64,000 nt of DNA from Takakia lepidozioides (Eukaryota; Streptophyta; Takakiopsida; Takakiales; Takakiaceae). The stretch lies in the NCBI GenBank assembly GCA_030704615.1, contig CM060731.1:52328001-52392000 (forward strand). The letters run 5' to 3'. The notes under the pieces were generated by a model. That model searched no databases. It was not told the DNA's origin and saw nothing but the letters and a program-made list of their open reading frames with translations. The position numbers and the translations under genes are program-made. Positions 45,340 through 57,296 of the stretch are shown one piece after another; position 1 is the first letter of the stretch; every line of letters begins with the position of its first letter.

Positions 45340-45875
45340 TGATGAAGTGTATGTGGAAATTTACTGGGATCCATAAAAGCAAGCTGCATAAAAGTGAGTC
45401 TGTCGATCAGCAGCAGTGGTCTTTGGTAGAGGCAATGTGAGTCATTCCAATACAGCTACTTGCAGCCATCAGCCATACACAGAAACAAAGTGATGAAGCA
45501 TTTGGAATCACCAGGGTGATTGGTTAGGTGGGATCAATGTTTCAAGTGTACAATAATGCAACCCTCGAATGAATTTGTTGGCAACTATGTTAGCCAACCA
45601 CGAGCATACTTGAGCGCTCGCCAGGCAGGTGAATAAATTTCCGTGTGTTTGGGCAGCATCCAGAGGCTTCTCCCAGCTTCTCCCTCTCTCTGTCACTCTC
45701 TCTCCCAACCTGAAGACAATGTTAATCTCAAGGCTGAGCCAAAAGCCCAGCCCTTTTGGGGCCTAGTTCTTGGGCAAATCACACAAAGCAGATTGATGCT
45801 TGTGTAAGGGGATTTCTAGAGGATCATACTACCGGCGTCAGCCCCTGACAAAGGTAGTTTCAGTCCCTTTGTGTT
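45340..45875. other. No assignable gene
   Basis: Contains a CT-rich tract at 45665-45712. No gene recognised. Confidence 0.4.
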
Positions 45876-45879
45876 GCGG

Positions 45880-46030
45880 TCAAACTGGGCGCGGGGTCAA
45901 TGGCCACAAGGCTACGGCAAACGTCGTCTTATGAGTACATTCTCTCTCTCTCTCTCCAACCTGAGCGCAGGGTCAATGGCCACAAGGCTACGGCAAACAT
46001 CGACTTATGAGTACATACTCTCTCCTTCAA
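45880..46030 (+). repeat. Tandem duplication of about 75 bp
   Basis: Two units share GGGTCAATGGCCACAAGGCT and ACGGCAAACRTCG followed by CTTATGAGTACAT (about 45893-45945 and 45968-46020), with CT-rich stretches after each. Confidence 0.8.
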
Positions 46031-46099
46031 CCAGAAGAGGCCTTTCAAAGGGGAACTCATTTTGGCCAAAGATGTGGGGAGAAATCCTCCGCAATCTGC

Positions 46100-47065
46100 A
46101 CTTCCCTCTCATCTCTAGGAAGCACTTTGAAGTGAAACTTCAGGACCTCAAATCAATGCACAACAGCCCTTTCACAACCACAAAGTCTGTGAAGCAGTAG
46201 CGTAATATTAAGGGTCAGGCTGGACCTAGAGAAGTTCACTCCCTGTCTCAACTCCCAGTGCTTCCCTTTAGCTGCCATGTGGTGGTACCCTCCATTGATT
46301 GGGCATCACAACAGGTATCAAAAATCGTCGACACACTGTGTAGGATTGAAGTGTTTTGCAGAAATGCCAACTAATCTGCGGAAGTCCTGCGTGTCCGTAC
46401 ACAGGTAGATAAATCTGGTGTGGACAATCTGAACAGTCAAAACTACAGGAAGAGCTTTTGGTTCAGGTTGTGTCGTATGCAAGGATGACATTTATAGTGC
46501 ACATTGCAACTACGTAAACAGACAACACTCTCTGCAAGCTTTGAAAAGGAGAAGCAACTCCACCATAAAAGAACTTGATCACCTGAAAAGTGCATAAAAC
46601 ATGTATTTGGTGAACATTTTGTAAGTGATATTGACATTGATCATTGTACAATCGGTGTAAGACATCAAGATGGTGAATGCGGCAGTGGAATTCTTTGGCA
46701 GGAATTGGAGGAAAAACTCACAATCAAGTGCCTCGCGCACTCATCTCTACTAAGTAATTTGACACAGAAACTTTGAGGACCTCAATTTGACTAACATCAC
46801 TAATTACAGTAAGCTAAAGGACGCATTGTGAAACAGCAACAGGCATACCGGCATTTCTGGCATCAGGGTTGACCTAGAAGTGTTCACTCCCGGTCTCAGA
46901 TCCCCCATCGCTTCCCATTCACTGCCATGTGATGCAACCCTGCAATAACTAGATGTTGCAGCAAGTCTCAGAGAAGTGCAAGGATGTGCGTGTCATGGAG
47001 AGATGACTACTCATTGGCGGAAGTCCTGCTTTCCGTTACAATGAGAGATGCTCAAAGGAAAGTTC
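46100..47065 (+). repeat. Diverged direct duplication
   Basis: 46100-46400 resembles 46725-47065. Shared landmarks in order: CATCTCTA, GAGGACCTCAA or AGGACCTCAAAT, GACCTAGA(G/A), GTTCACTCCC, TGCCATGTG and GAAGTCCTGC. No clear coding sense. Origin unknown. Confidence 0.55.
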
Positions 47066-47420
47066 CCGTCACCATATCCCTCTCCTGGAAGCTGGGTGAA
47101 GATCTTGACCGTCTGCAGTTTCAGTTTCTGCTCAACCTCATGATCGCAGTCCTCAGTTTTACACAACCATAAAACGCATCCCAGGCTAGGGCTTTGGAGT
47201 GGGGGTAAAGACCATGTCTTGACTGTTAGGTAGATGATCCCTGCTTCTCAAAGCATAGCAATCCATGTTTTTGTCAACGTTGCTTGCCGCAGACTGGCCT
47301 CCCAAAACAAACCTCCATACAGATTTGTTAGAGGGGAGTGACCCTGTAGAAAGAACTTAAGATTCTTTCAGGAAATTAAAGACACCGAATGAATCCTAAA
47401 GTTGCAAACTAGTAGAAAAA

Positions 47421-48918
47421 TCAGTGAGAGCTTGTTGGGAACAGAGTCAGTATTTGCCGTGGTGGCGACCCAGGCTGGCTGTGCATATGACTGTGACTGT
47501 AACTATGGTTGTCAACCATGTGGTCTCTATGATCCCCATGGGGAGCCCGTTGTGGCAGCCCCCTTCCAATGGGAGCATATGGATGATGCTCGTAGCCTCC
47601 ATAATGGGCATGTGCCATGGGGAGTGGTCCCAATCCTGTTAAAGGCATCTGAACACTTGGGCCTGAAAAGGGTGGAGGACCAATATCATCCCTGTGGCTC
47701 GGCATGTAATGAGAACCAGCAACAATATTTGGTGGTAAAGGGGTGGAGGCAAATAGCTGGTCTGATGCTGAGGGACCTTCATTTGAAAGCCCCTGCATGC
47801 GCTTGAGGTACAACCGATACTTCTGAAGATGGGATGCAACATTCTCTCTTGTCAATCCCTCCACATTCATCAGCTGCATGATGGTTTTGGGAACAGCGTT
47901 CTTGATGCCAAGGTGGCCCACTGCATCAACAAAGCGTTTGTGCAGCTGCGGTGTCCAAACAAGACGGGGCCTTTTGAGTGTGCGGGCGTTTGGTTCATCG
48001 CTACTATTCTCTGGGCCTCCTGCAGAGGCGCCGTCCTCAGACTCTGAATCGGTCATCTTGCGGGCATTCTTGGAAGAGCCCCCACCTTTGCTACTTTCGT
48101 CCCCCCTCCCACCGTAGCTGCTCTCTGCTCTCCTCTCGTAGGAGCCATAAGGGAGATTCATGTTCATCATCAAGGGCAAGGACCCCTGCTCAGACCTTGC
48201 ATCAACTGCATTGTAACTCGTGCCATCTCTGTAGGCCCCAGGCCCGCCATGCTGGCCAGCTTGAGATTGAGGATGATAGGCAGGAGCGTGATTGTTGCCG
48301 CCAGCCCCCGGCCCCCCCGATCCACCATTACTGCCAACGCCTCCTTTTGCTGCAGCACCTCCTCCCACCCGCCCCTGACCTCCAAAGCCAAATCCGCCTG
48401 CAACCACTCAAACATTCTCAACACAGAGTACCCTTGAAGAGTCTCTGACAGGCAAGCAGACGGTCAAATACAAGCCGTCAATTTACTACAGTACGGCGTG
48501 AAATTCTTGTACACGGCTATGTAGAGTTCGTGCATTTAGAAACGAAACTCACTGACAAAACTCTCCTTCAAAATGCGCAGACAGGAAACCCCCAAGGAGA
48601 TCCAAACTTGCAAGTTGCATGTCCACCTCTAATAAGTACTGCTTAATTTCGGTATGTACCTCCTTCCTCGCGCGCTTGAAACGAAGGATACGAATCAATG
48701 GCCGGCACCGAGGGCGTGGGCGTGTGCGCGCGGAGGTTGAGAATGGTGGCCCGAGACGACCGCTGCACATCGGCGGGCATTTTTGGTGGATCGTGCCTTA
48801 TGCTGAAGGCGCATGCCAGCACAGGGGAGATGAGGGTCTGTGAGAGCGGGGCAAGTTCATCGTTGGTAGGAAGTCCCTTCTCCCACTCCACCACGCGGTC
48901 GTTATCCTTCATCATCAT
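47421..48918 (-). CDS. LUX: LUX ARRHYTHMO-type GARP/MYB circadian regulator
   Basis: Two exons: 48918-48660 and 48397-47421, joined in phase across a 262-bp GT-AG intron (donor GAG/GTACAT, acceptor GGTTGCAG). Predicted 411 residues. Exon 1 has the family's N-terminal signature ([20 protein letters not shown], then [12 protein letters not shown]). Exon 2 starts Gly-rich, then acidic (DSESEDG), then the GARP DNA-binding domain at about residues 227-289, with [14 protein letters not shown] and the SHLQKY motif, followed by RMQGL and a His/Pro-rich tail. In Arabidopsis LUX joins ELF3 and ELF4 in the nuclear evening complex that represses clock and growth genes. I chose the first Met of an MMM run; an in-frame ATG at 48948 is possible. 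No disruption seen, so probably functional. Confidence 0.9.
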
Positions 48919-48948
48919 GCCTGGCCAAGGCCTCTCTATAGCATGCAT

Positions 48949-50275
48949 GCAGGCCCTCTTCACCCTTCTGTCCCTCTTATACTCTACAGCGCTGTGCGTA
49001 CCTCTATCTCTTCCGTCCTGACAGGTCCCGGGGGCCGCTTGGTACTTCCTCTCCGAAGAACTGTCTCTCTTTACCCACCTTCTTCCCTTGCTCCTTCTTC
49101 AAGTACTAGGTGCTTCCAAGTTCACACAACTTTACTACTCCCAACTGCCCCTTCCCCTCAGACGAAGCTGTGAAATAAGAGCAACCCTTCCTCTTAACTT
49201 CCCTTTGCATGTGTATATCTTCATTCAACTCTGTCTCCGGCACTTCTATCCTGCGCCCTCTCACTATAATATCGGCTGCCTTATCACGACCAAGGTCTCC
49301 CCCCTCCCCCCCACCTCCTTGCCTTCTCTCACTCTCCCCCTCCCTTGTCTGTCACTTACGTCTTACGTCCTTTGAGCTCACTACCGGTATGGCTTGCGTA
49401 AATACGCACATATCGCCTCGGCACAGATCTCTGCGCCCGTTGCAGCCTCTACCTTCCTCAACACCGTCATGTCGCCACCTCCCCCATGGAAGGCTCCAAT
49501 TGACGGCACCTTCGCAAGCTCTCCCCCGCTCTTCCTGGGCACCACACTTTCCACATCAACCTCCCAGATTCACTCCCCCCACTGCCTAGGCCTAGATCCA
49601 ACACTGCCTCTCTCCTCCCAAAACCTTTTCCTCCACCCTCACACACACGCCGCCTCCGGCATTATTGGAAGCGCAGAGAAAAGAAGCTCACGCCCCTGCC
49701 ATCTCCACCCCCTCCTGCCATGGAAGTATGCGCACCCGCACGCTTGGGTCAGAGACACACAAGGCCCACGGTGTGTGGCAAGCATGGAGGAGCGAGGCAG
49801 GCCAGCAGGCGAGCAGCCAAACAAACAAACAAACAAACAAGAAGACGCTCCAGCGATAGAGCGAACGAGCGAGCGAGCCTCATGTGCCCTGCGTGCTGCC
49901 TGCTGCCCTACTCCCTCCTACTTCTACTTGTTACTATTTTACCCCGTTTTACCCGCCCCATAATTGATGCCGATTCTCTGATTCGCCTCCTGCGCAATCC
50001 GTTTTCCGATCTTCTTACCGCAATCCAAACTGATTTCCTTTACCTCGCACTTACAATCTATTTTTTTGTTTTTCCCGCAAATTAAGAACAGACGACCGGA
50101 TGAATGAAACCGATCCCTCACGCAGCAGATGGATGAATGCGGCATCCCGCCGCAGCATCCACCGGATTTAGCCGGAATCTTTGGCTTCCAGAACTTGGAT
50201 ATTACTGGTCGGTTTTGTGTGAACGGTATGCTTTTACCGCCAGGTGAAAGAGAAAACTATTTACTATAACCCCCG
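48949..50275 (-). promoter_or_regulatory. LUX upstream region, leader and promoter
   Basis: Strongly strand-biased: pyrimidine-rich on the plus strand, purine-rich when read with the gene, like a long plant 5' leader. Long plus-strand open frames here are due to that bias. An (AAAC)n run (49820-49845) and a (GAGC)n-like run (49855-49880) are included. I found no evening element (AAAATATCT) and cannot place the start site. Confidence 0.4.
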
Positions 50276-50350
50276 CAGCCTAGGGAGAGTAACTCGGGTT
50301 AAAGCACGCCTCGGGAGAGTAACCCGGGTTAGGGCAAGCCTGGAGAGATA
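50276..50350 (+). repeat. Short tandem repeat with GGGAGAGTAAC
   Basis: Two units of about 38 bp: GGGAGAGTAACTCGGGTTA (50283) and GGGAGAGTAACCCGGGTTA (50321), then a partial third. Confidence 0.75.
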
Positions 50351-52980
50351 CTAGATATGGGGGCGGTGGGTCGGCCCTACACCCACACATGCGCTCACGT
50401 GACACCTGACTCTCCCTTTGACCCCGGGTTACTTCTACTTTCCCCGCCTCGAGTAACTCTTGCTCTGCCACCGGCTGCAGCCAGTCGCCTGCAGCGGCGA
50501 GTTCTATTTTCAAAAGGACACCTGGGTTTTATTTTTTCCCCTTCTGAAAAACAAAACAAAAGAAAAAAACGAGGGCTTCCATCCCCTCTTTTGCGAGAAA
50601 GAGAAAACACTAGACTCCGCGAGAATTAGTAAAAATCAATAAAGAAGGCGTATGACGGCTGGTGCCGGTCGCGTCCGAGCTCCGACTGGCGAGTGGCGGT
50701 AGAGATGTGCCAGTCAACGGTCAACCGTGGCTGGTAGAACCTGCAGCGCCCCGAATCCACGCTGTACACGTGGACCATGGCAAATGGGTGACGCAATCCT
50801 CGCAAATCCTGAGGCCCAATCAGGCGCACGAGCACACCATTGGCTCCTGGTCACCTCCGTGTCAGGTCCGGTTCCAGGACACGGCAGTTGAGTTAGTAAA
50901 TAGTCAGCTACTATATCGGACTTACCCTGTTTGACAAACCCACGGTGAGCGAACCTTGCATCCATTGCCTGGTGGATGAGCTACTTGTCATCCACAGAGT
51001 TAGCTCAGATGACGGTCTGGATTCCATGGAGGACTTGTAACTTGTCATCGATTTCCGGTGATGATCAAGTCGGTAGTTAGCCGCCGTGCGGAGAAAATAT
51101 ATCATGTAACGATCCTTGCTGGTTTTGTTTCTAGTACTGTGGGCATCATATTGGTGACAAAAATATGGGAGAATAAACAATATTCAGCATCCCTGTATTT
51201 GCTCTCTGGGTTTTCTATTTATTATTCATGCATTTGTGAGACTCAGATTCGTGCATTTGTGAGACTCAGGTAGCTTGAGAACATATGCCAAAAAGAAAAA
51301 AGAAAAAAGAACATGTGAAATAAAAAACGTATGATGTGTAATTAAAACATATCTCTTGAAAATGAGCATGTGAGAAATTGGGTGGACTCTGGAGTGACTG
51401 GAGCCTGGGTGAGTGAGGATAGAATCTGGGCCCATTGGGAATAAATGGATAAATAAATAAAAGTATAGAAGCCGAACAATCCAGCTGAATCTGGTCCGTT
51501 TGGATTTGCCAGTTGGTGGCTGACCACAGAATCTTGTTGCAACCTACCAGTTGTAGCTGGGATAGATGAATGTGTGGATGAATGTTGGACACTCAGTTCG
51601 TCCTGGTCAACGTGGCACTGGAGACATGATAGAATTATTGCCAAACTTGGGTCGACAATAAATGGATTAAATACAATCACGTCATGTTCTCGTTTTTAAT
51701 AAAGCCTTCTCCCCTGAATGAAACTTTGGCCTAGGGGGGCAGTGTCCCCTTTCTCAGCCTCCATGGCATGTCATGTGAGGTTATTTTTTCCTCATTAATA
51801 TATTCGGCCTATCTGGGGCCTTAAAAGAAAACAAATTTGGCTTATGTGTGACATATGTGTTCACCAAAAAAATAAAAAGAGGAGGGATTAGATGTTGAGA
51901 ATATATTAAAATAAATTCGAATCATTTTAATTTATTTTTATTATTAAAAAATCAAACAGGGGAGGAAGCCCTGAGAATATATTTAGAGGCATGGAAAAAA
52001 TAAACATGCGAGGCCGTAGGGCTTACAGCAGGGATACCACCCAGATGGACCATTATTGTAACCATGGTTTTATATGGGGGATGTTTTTAGTTATTAGCTC
52101 CTGAAGCCCTTTCAGAAAAACCATTATAAACCTACGCAACAAGATCACTTTATTGAAAAGTAGTGGGATATTGTTTTTTAGAAAAGTGGGAAAAGAATTG
52201 AAACCCACAAGGACATAAGGCAAAACTAGGGACAGCGCAAGAGGCCTGCGAGCCGCCTCAGGAAACACACCATTGTTTTTTTTTTTTTCAAAAAAGGGAA
52301 ACACCTGGAAGCGACAGCTCACAAATCAGGCCCCTTAGTTATAGTGAGAGGAAAAAATAACCTCTTTCAGAGTAACCTCGCCGTGAAGGCTTTCACATGG
52401 GACACTGCCCAAGGGAAGAGCACACCATTAAAGGTAAAGGCGAAGTAAATAGGCAGACCATAAACAAGAATTCCAATTTGATAAATGATACAATAAAAAA
52501 AAATAAAAATTGTAATGATGAAACTGATAAACGATTTAAGTTCATGACATGATTATTTTTTCCTTGACATTTTCTGATATTAGATTCAGGCCTCCATCCT
52601 CTTTTGATTTTTCTAAGAAAATGTCTAATACCTTAAATCTACATCATTTAATTAGATCTGATATGCTAAACAAATTTCAATTGATAACGGTTAGATTTTT
52701 TCATGTAACATCCACACAAATGAGATGGAAGGGAAAAAAAAAAAATCACGGACATATGTCATAGTGTCACCCTCAAATATGAATTATTAAAAAAGATACA
52801 AACCCACATAAATATTTATTTATTTAACATTCCTTGGAGTTGGTTATGATGGCGGTCCATTCAATAGTAGCTGATTTATTCTTTCAAGTGTCTATAGAAA
52901 TATTTTTTCATAGTTGTATAATCAAAATTAGGCCCATCACATAGCTAGTTACAAATATTTATTGTTCTTGCAGAATTTTG
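50351..52980. other. No assignable gene
   Basis: First GC-rich, then AT-rich from 51700. Short frames on both strands overlap and have no recognisable domain. Several A/T homopolymer runs. Confidence 0.4.
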
Positions 52981-55900
52981 TATCAAAGCCTTGAAGCGCA
53001 TCAAATATGATATCATTTAAGAAAATAAGTCAAGTGTTTGGAGATATATCCGTGTCCAGTATGATTATGGAGAAATATCACAATGATAACTTGTTTTGAG
53101 ACACAAATTTGCTAAATGACTCATCAAATTTAATAACTAATGATAGCCTTCAAATACCTGTATATATAATATAATTTCAAAAAGTTCTCCATTAATATTT
53201 TTTCGTGAGCATTCTATGAGGATGAGTCAATGCCAAAATAATGGCTTCGTATAGAAAATAATTGTAATATTTTGACAACGAGCAAGACATACTCAGATGG
53301 ATTGTGATTTGTAACTTTCTACAGCATAAAAGAGATAATTTATAACTTGTGACTAAGTTGAGAAGTGATGCAATACCCAACTAGCCCATATCAACTACAA
53401 GGTTTTCACAAGAAAACAAGTGGCTAGTCGCCCTCTATTTGAATAGTGGAATATACTTCCATCCATAATAAACTTGAAAATTCATCCATTTATTTTTCCT
53501 AACTTGTTCAATAACAAAGATATTACCTGAGGGAGGTGTTACCTAGAGAAGGCAACATCATGGAAGTAAATTTTAGCAATGGAATTTAGAAAGGAGAAGC
53601 ACCAGAGGGGCTTAGTGATTTTGAGACTGCTGCATACTCTCATCTTTAGAATAAAGATGAGCCAATAAAGCCTATTTTTTTTTATTTAGCTGCAAAGGGT
53701 AGTAGGTACCCTCAGTGAATTCCAACACAAATCGAGAAACTCCCATTCAACAACACCTTTGATACACCGAAATCTCTTTGTACATAAATTAATCAACGTC
53801 AGAAAACAAAATATTAGACTTACTCACATGATATAAAATCATTCTCCACCTCCTTCTCTTCTGGGTGATAGTGGAGCATAACTCATAACAACTTACAAAA
53901 CAATGGGCCTGCAAGGATTGTGGAACTCATGGAAAGTGGGTATGTTCCCTTTTGCTAGGATGAATCATCTGCAACCTACAACCGGCAGTACATCTCCAAA
54001 GACATGCAATTCGCATCTTGGTTCATCAACCTTGTTTCTGTTTGAGAACAATGTAGGGAGATCAGAAAGGCTATATGTTTGTGATAATGTCATCGTTGTG
54101 CTTACCAAAAAAAGCGTACAACATGAAAACACAGAAAAATTGATCAATGAGAAAAGACAATGGCGACAAAGGTGTAATTGGATATGGTGACACATAGAGG
54201 TTGCATCAATGAAAAATGCGATTAAGATGGAATGGATGTGATCGTTGAGAGGACTGGTGCACAATACAAGGATTTGAGTCATGACAATATATTCTTTGGT
54301 GATCGGCCTAACACACATATAAGGAAAACAGTCGGTTAATCTCATGGCTGATGCTTGGCTTTCTCAACCAAATTCCACCTGCACATTGTCTCATAATTTT
54401 GCAGACTCAATGTCAAATGCTGCAAGTTGGGTTAGCTAGTTGGAGGATGGTGGGTCTGGCACAGGGTACTGATAGGAAGAGGATTGTTCTGATGCTCGAG
54501 ATTTGTGTTGTGGCATGCGCTAGGGTTTGAACGTTTTAACGTAGCTTTCGTGTGTGGAGGTGATAGCAACATTTGGGTAGAATGGCGGGCCTGATTTTCA
54601 TTCGAGGCTTAGACGGCATTGAGATCGAGAAGTTGCGCACTCCAAAGATAGTTGTAGAGGTTTTGGAGGCTCTTCGGCATGAGGGGGATTTGCGGAATCA
54701 AGACGGAGTTCGACTGCATGCCAGCGATACCTTGGAGGCAGGATCCTATACCTTTCAGCAAGTTGATATTCCTCCCGCAGGTACGAGGGTCTATGCGTCT
54801 CCGGTTGTTGGACCTAAAGCAAACCATAATAGCCCCACTTCCAATCAGTACCTGAGCTGCAAATCGAAGAGTAGAACAAGAACAAAAAGCATTAGGTATG
54901 ACATCATCACACTAAACTTCAGTCCAATACTAGATATGTAGTTTTCTCTGTGGAATCAATATCTTGAATATATAATTTTGTGGTACGACATACCCTCCTC
55001 ATCCTTTCTATGCAAACAACAAACATTATACACACGCATTTGAGATCTCTTGGGAGGACACTTCCTGGCCCTACACAAACAAAAGCTAAGTAAAACCTCC
55101 TAATAACCTCCTCTTGAATGACCAACTTGGTAGAAATGCAGTAGAGAAATATTATAACGATAACTTGTTACGAGACACATATTTGTTAAATAACTCCTCC
55201 AAGGTTAAGAACTATGTACTAAGTAGAGGTCATTCCTTGGATATCTTCGAAGATTTGTTTATATAACATCATTTCAAAACCTTCTTTTCAGTGCATAACA
55301 GAAATGGTGACCATAATATGAGTTAATGCCAAAATAATGGGCAAATACAAAAAACTGGCAATGAGTAGAGATATTATGATAATTGTAATTGACAACTTTG
55401 TAAAGACGGTGGTTGGAGGTCTAACTTGCTGACTCTTGATAGGAAAACATGATTGAAGAGATATTTTATAATTTGTGATTAAGTTTAGAAGTGATGCGAT
55501 ATCCAACTAGCCTTGGGAGATGGTGTCATCATTCATGTCACCATTCCCACAAGATTCTCACAAGAACATAAAGCCTAAACTCTAGGATTTAGCGGCAAGA
55601 GTGTGCACTCAGCAAATTCAGACACAAATTGAGAAACTCCCTTTCAGCAGCACGTTTAAATAATAGTGACACCGAAACTTTTGTGTACATAGGTAGTTTG
55701 TTCAACCCTCATCAAAGTTGGCAGTGCAACATAACTCATAACAAATTACAAACAATGGCTAAGGATTGTTTGTTGGACTTGTAGAAATGTGTATGTTCCC
55801 TTTTTAATATGATGAATGATCTTCAACCAACCAACACATCTCTAGGGACTTGCATGCATATGCCCAAAGATCTTGGACCTCCCCTAGATTACATCATTTT

Positions 55901-56900
55901 AAAGGAGTCAAGGCTTGAGATATGCCTATGCCCAATATGGTTGTAGTTAGATGAAATGGAATGAAGAAATATTATAGTGATAACTTGAGGGGAGACATAT
56001 ATTACAATGATAACTTGTTTTGGGACACGAATTTGCTAGATGATTTTTTTTTTATTCATTAAAACCATGTAGTAGAGATCATTCCTCAAAGATCGTCGAG
56101 TATTCTACACAATATATTACAATTAATAAAAATAAAAAATCATTGCATCATTGAATTGAGAACCATAATATGGATGAATCAATGCCTAATAACGGCTTCA
56201 TATTAGAAAATTAAAAATAACGAGCCAGACATACTAAGATTAGTTGTGATTTGTAACTTTATAAAAGATGTTGGGGTAGGCTAACTTGCTCTTAATAGAA
56301 AAAACATGAACGAAGAGATATTTTTATAATTTGTAATGAAGTTGCAATACCCAACTAACCTTGGTACATTATGACATGTCATTGACCATGTTTTCACAAG
56401 CAGAAAAGGCCGAAACCCTAGGAATTAGTTGCATGAGTGTGATGAATTCCAAGTTCCAACACAAATAAAAACCTCCCTCCATCAAGTTAGGCCTAAACCC
56501 TAGGAATTAGTTGCATCAGTGTGATGAATTCAAATTACAAAATAAAAAATCTCCCTCCGTCAAGTTGGCAGTGGAGCATAAAGTGGGTATGTTCGTATGT
56601 TCCTATTTGTGAGTTTGAGTCATCTTCAACCAACCGCCACGACATGACATGCAATCGCCCAAAGATCTTGGTTATGGTTCACAAAACGTCTTTTTGCATG
56701 AGGTATTTAATTCTTATAAAGGTCGGCGGTGGACAATGGGCAAGGATTGTTGGACTTGCGGAAAGTATATACCTATGTTCCCTTTTGCTAGATGATTCAG
56801 CTTCAACTAGCAACATCCCCAAAGACATGCATTTGCCCAAAGATCTTGGTTCCTCAACTTTGCTTTTGTCTTTAAAAAAAGTGTTTCAGCTTGACTTACA
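52980..56900 (+). repeat. Array of diverged, kilobase-scale direct repeats
   Basis: Two landmark blocks recur in the same order. Block 1 (GTGATTTGTAACTTT, ACAT-GA-GAGATA, TTATAAYTTGTGA, AAGT-GAGAAGTGATGC, ATACCCAACTA) is at 53270-53395, 55360-55525 and 56215-56385. Block 2 (GCAAGGATTGT, GTATGTTCCCTTTT, ATCTTCAACCA, AAAGACATGCA, AAGATCTTGG) is at 53912-54030, 55755-55880, 56580-56690 and 56740-56860. Units are heavily diverged, AT-rich and without a conserved long frame. Confidence 0.7.
54582..54779 (+). CDS. Candidate first exon of an unrecognised gene
   Basis: An ATG in good context (GTAGAATGGCG) opens about 66 codons ending at a consensus donor CCCGCAG/GTACGAG (54780). The protein is clearly protein-like: MAGLIFIRGLDGIEIEKL, then VVEVLEALRHEGDLRNQDGV, then LEAGSYTFQQVDIPPAG. 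The pattern of hydrophobic strands, a helix and a DG-x-L / L-x-x-G-x-Y-x-F end resembles small ubiquitin-like header domains, such as those heading Crinkler-like proteins. That is a tentative reading. Later exons were not found. It sits in the repeat array but only once, unlike its surroundings. Confidence 0.4.
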
Positions 56901-57296
56901 TGATAAATGGGGATGAAAGAGGCATAATCGTTAATACATTTTGGATAAGGCCATGATCTTCCGCGGATGTTACAACACCGTTTGGATACTTTGTCGGATC
57001 CATGATGTCATTTGGATTGTTCCCTGGGGTGAGCTGTTTCGCTGCATGTTGAGAGTTGAGAGCCTCTTTTAATCAAAATTTGCAGTATGCCAGATTCGCA
57101 ATGTTTGACTTTATCTTAAGCATTGTTGGATGTAAGAGTTTTCCCGATTCTTTCTACCCACCTATATTGTCATCAATATTTAATTATGAGAAAGCGCCAA
57201 CTTTTGTGGAATCGGAATCATGCGTGTAAATAAATAAATAAATAACGAATCAGAAAACTCTTGTTCATAATACGGCTACCCCCCCCCCCCCCTTCA
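56901..57296. other. Intergenic with simple repeats
   Basis: An (AAAT)n tract at 57226-57244 and a poly-C run at 57281-57292. No gene seen. Confidence 0.6.

Noticed and set aside
47402-48448. Plus-strand frames opposite LUX exon 2
   Set aside because: Shadows of the GC-rich GARP gene. The minus strand has a conserved domain and proper splice borders.
48943-49963. Long plus-strand open frames upstream of LUX
   Set aside because: They follow the strong pyrimidine bias of the region, are Ser/Pro/Leu-rich without a domain, and run opposite to the LUX leader.
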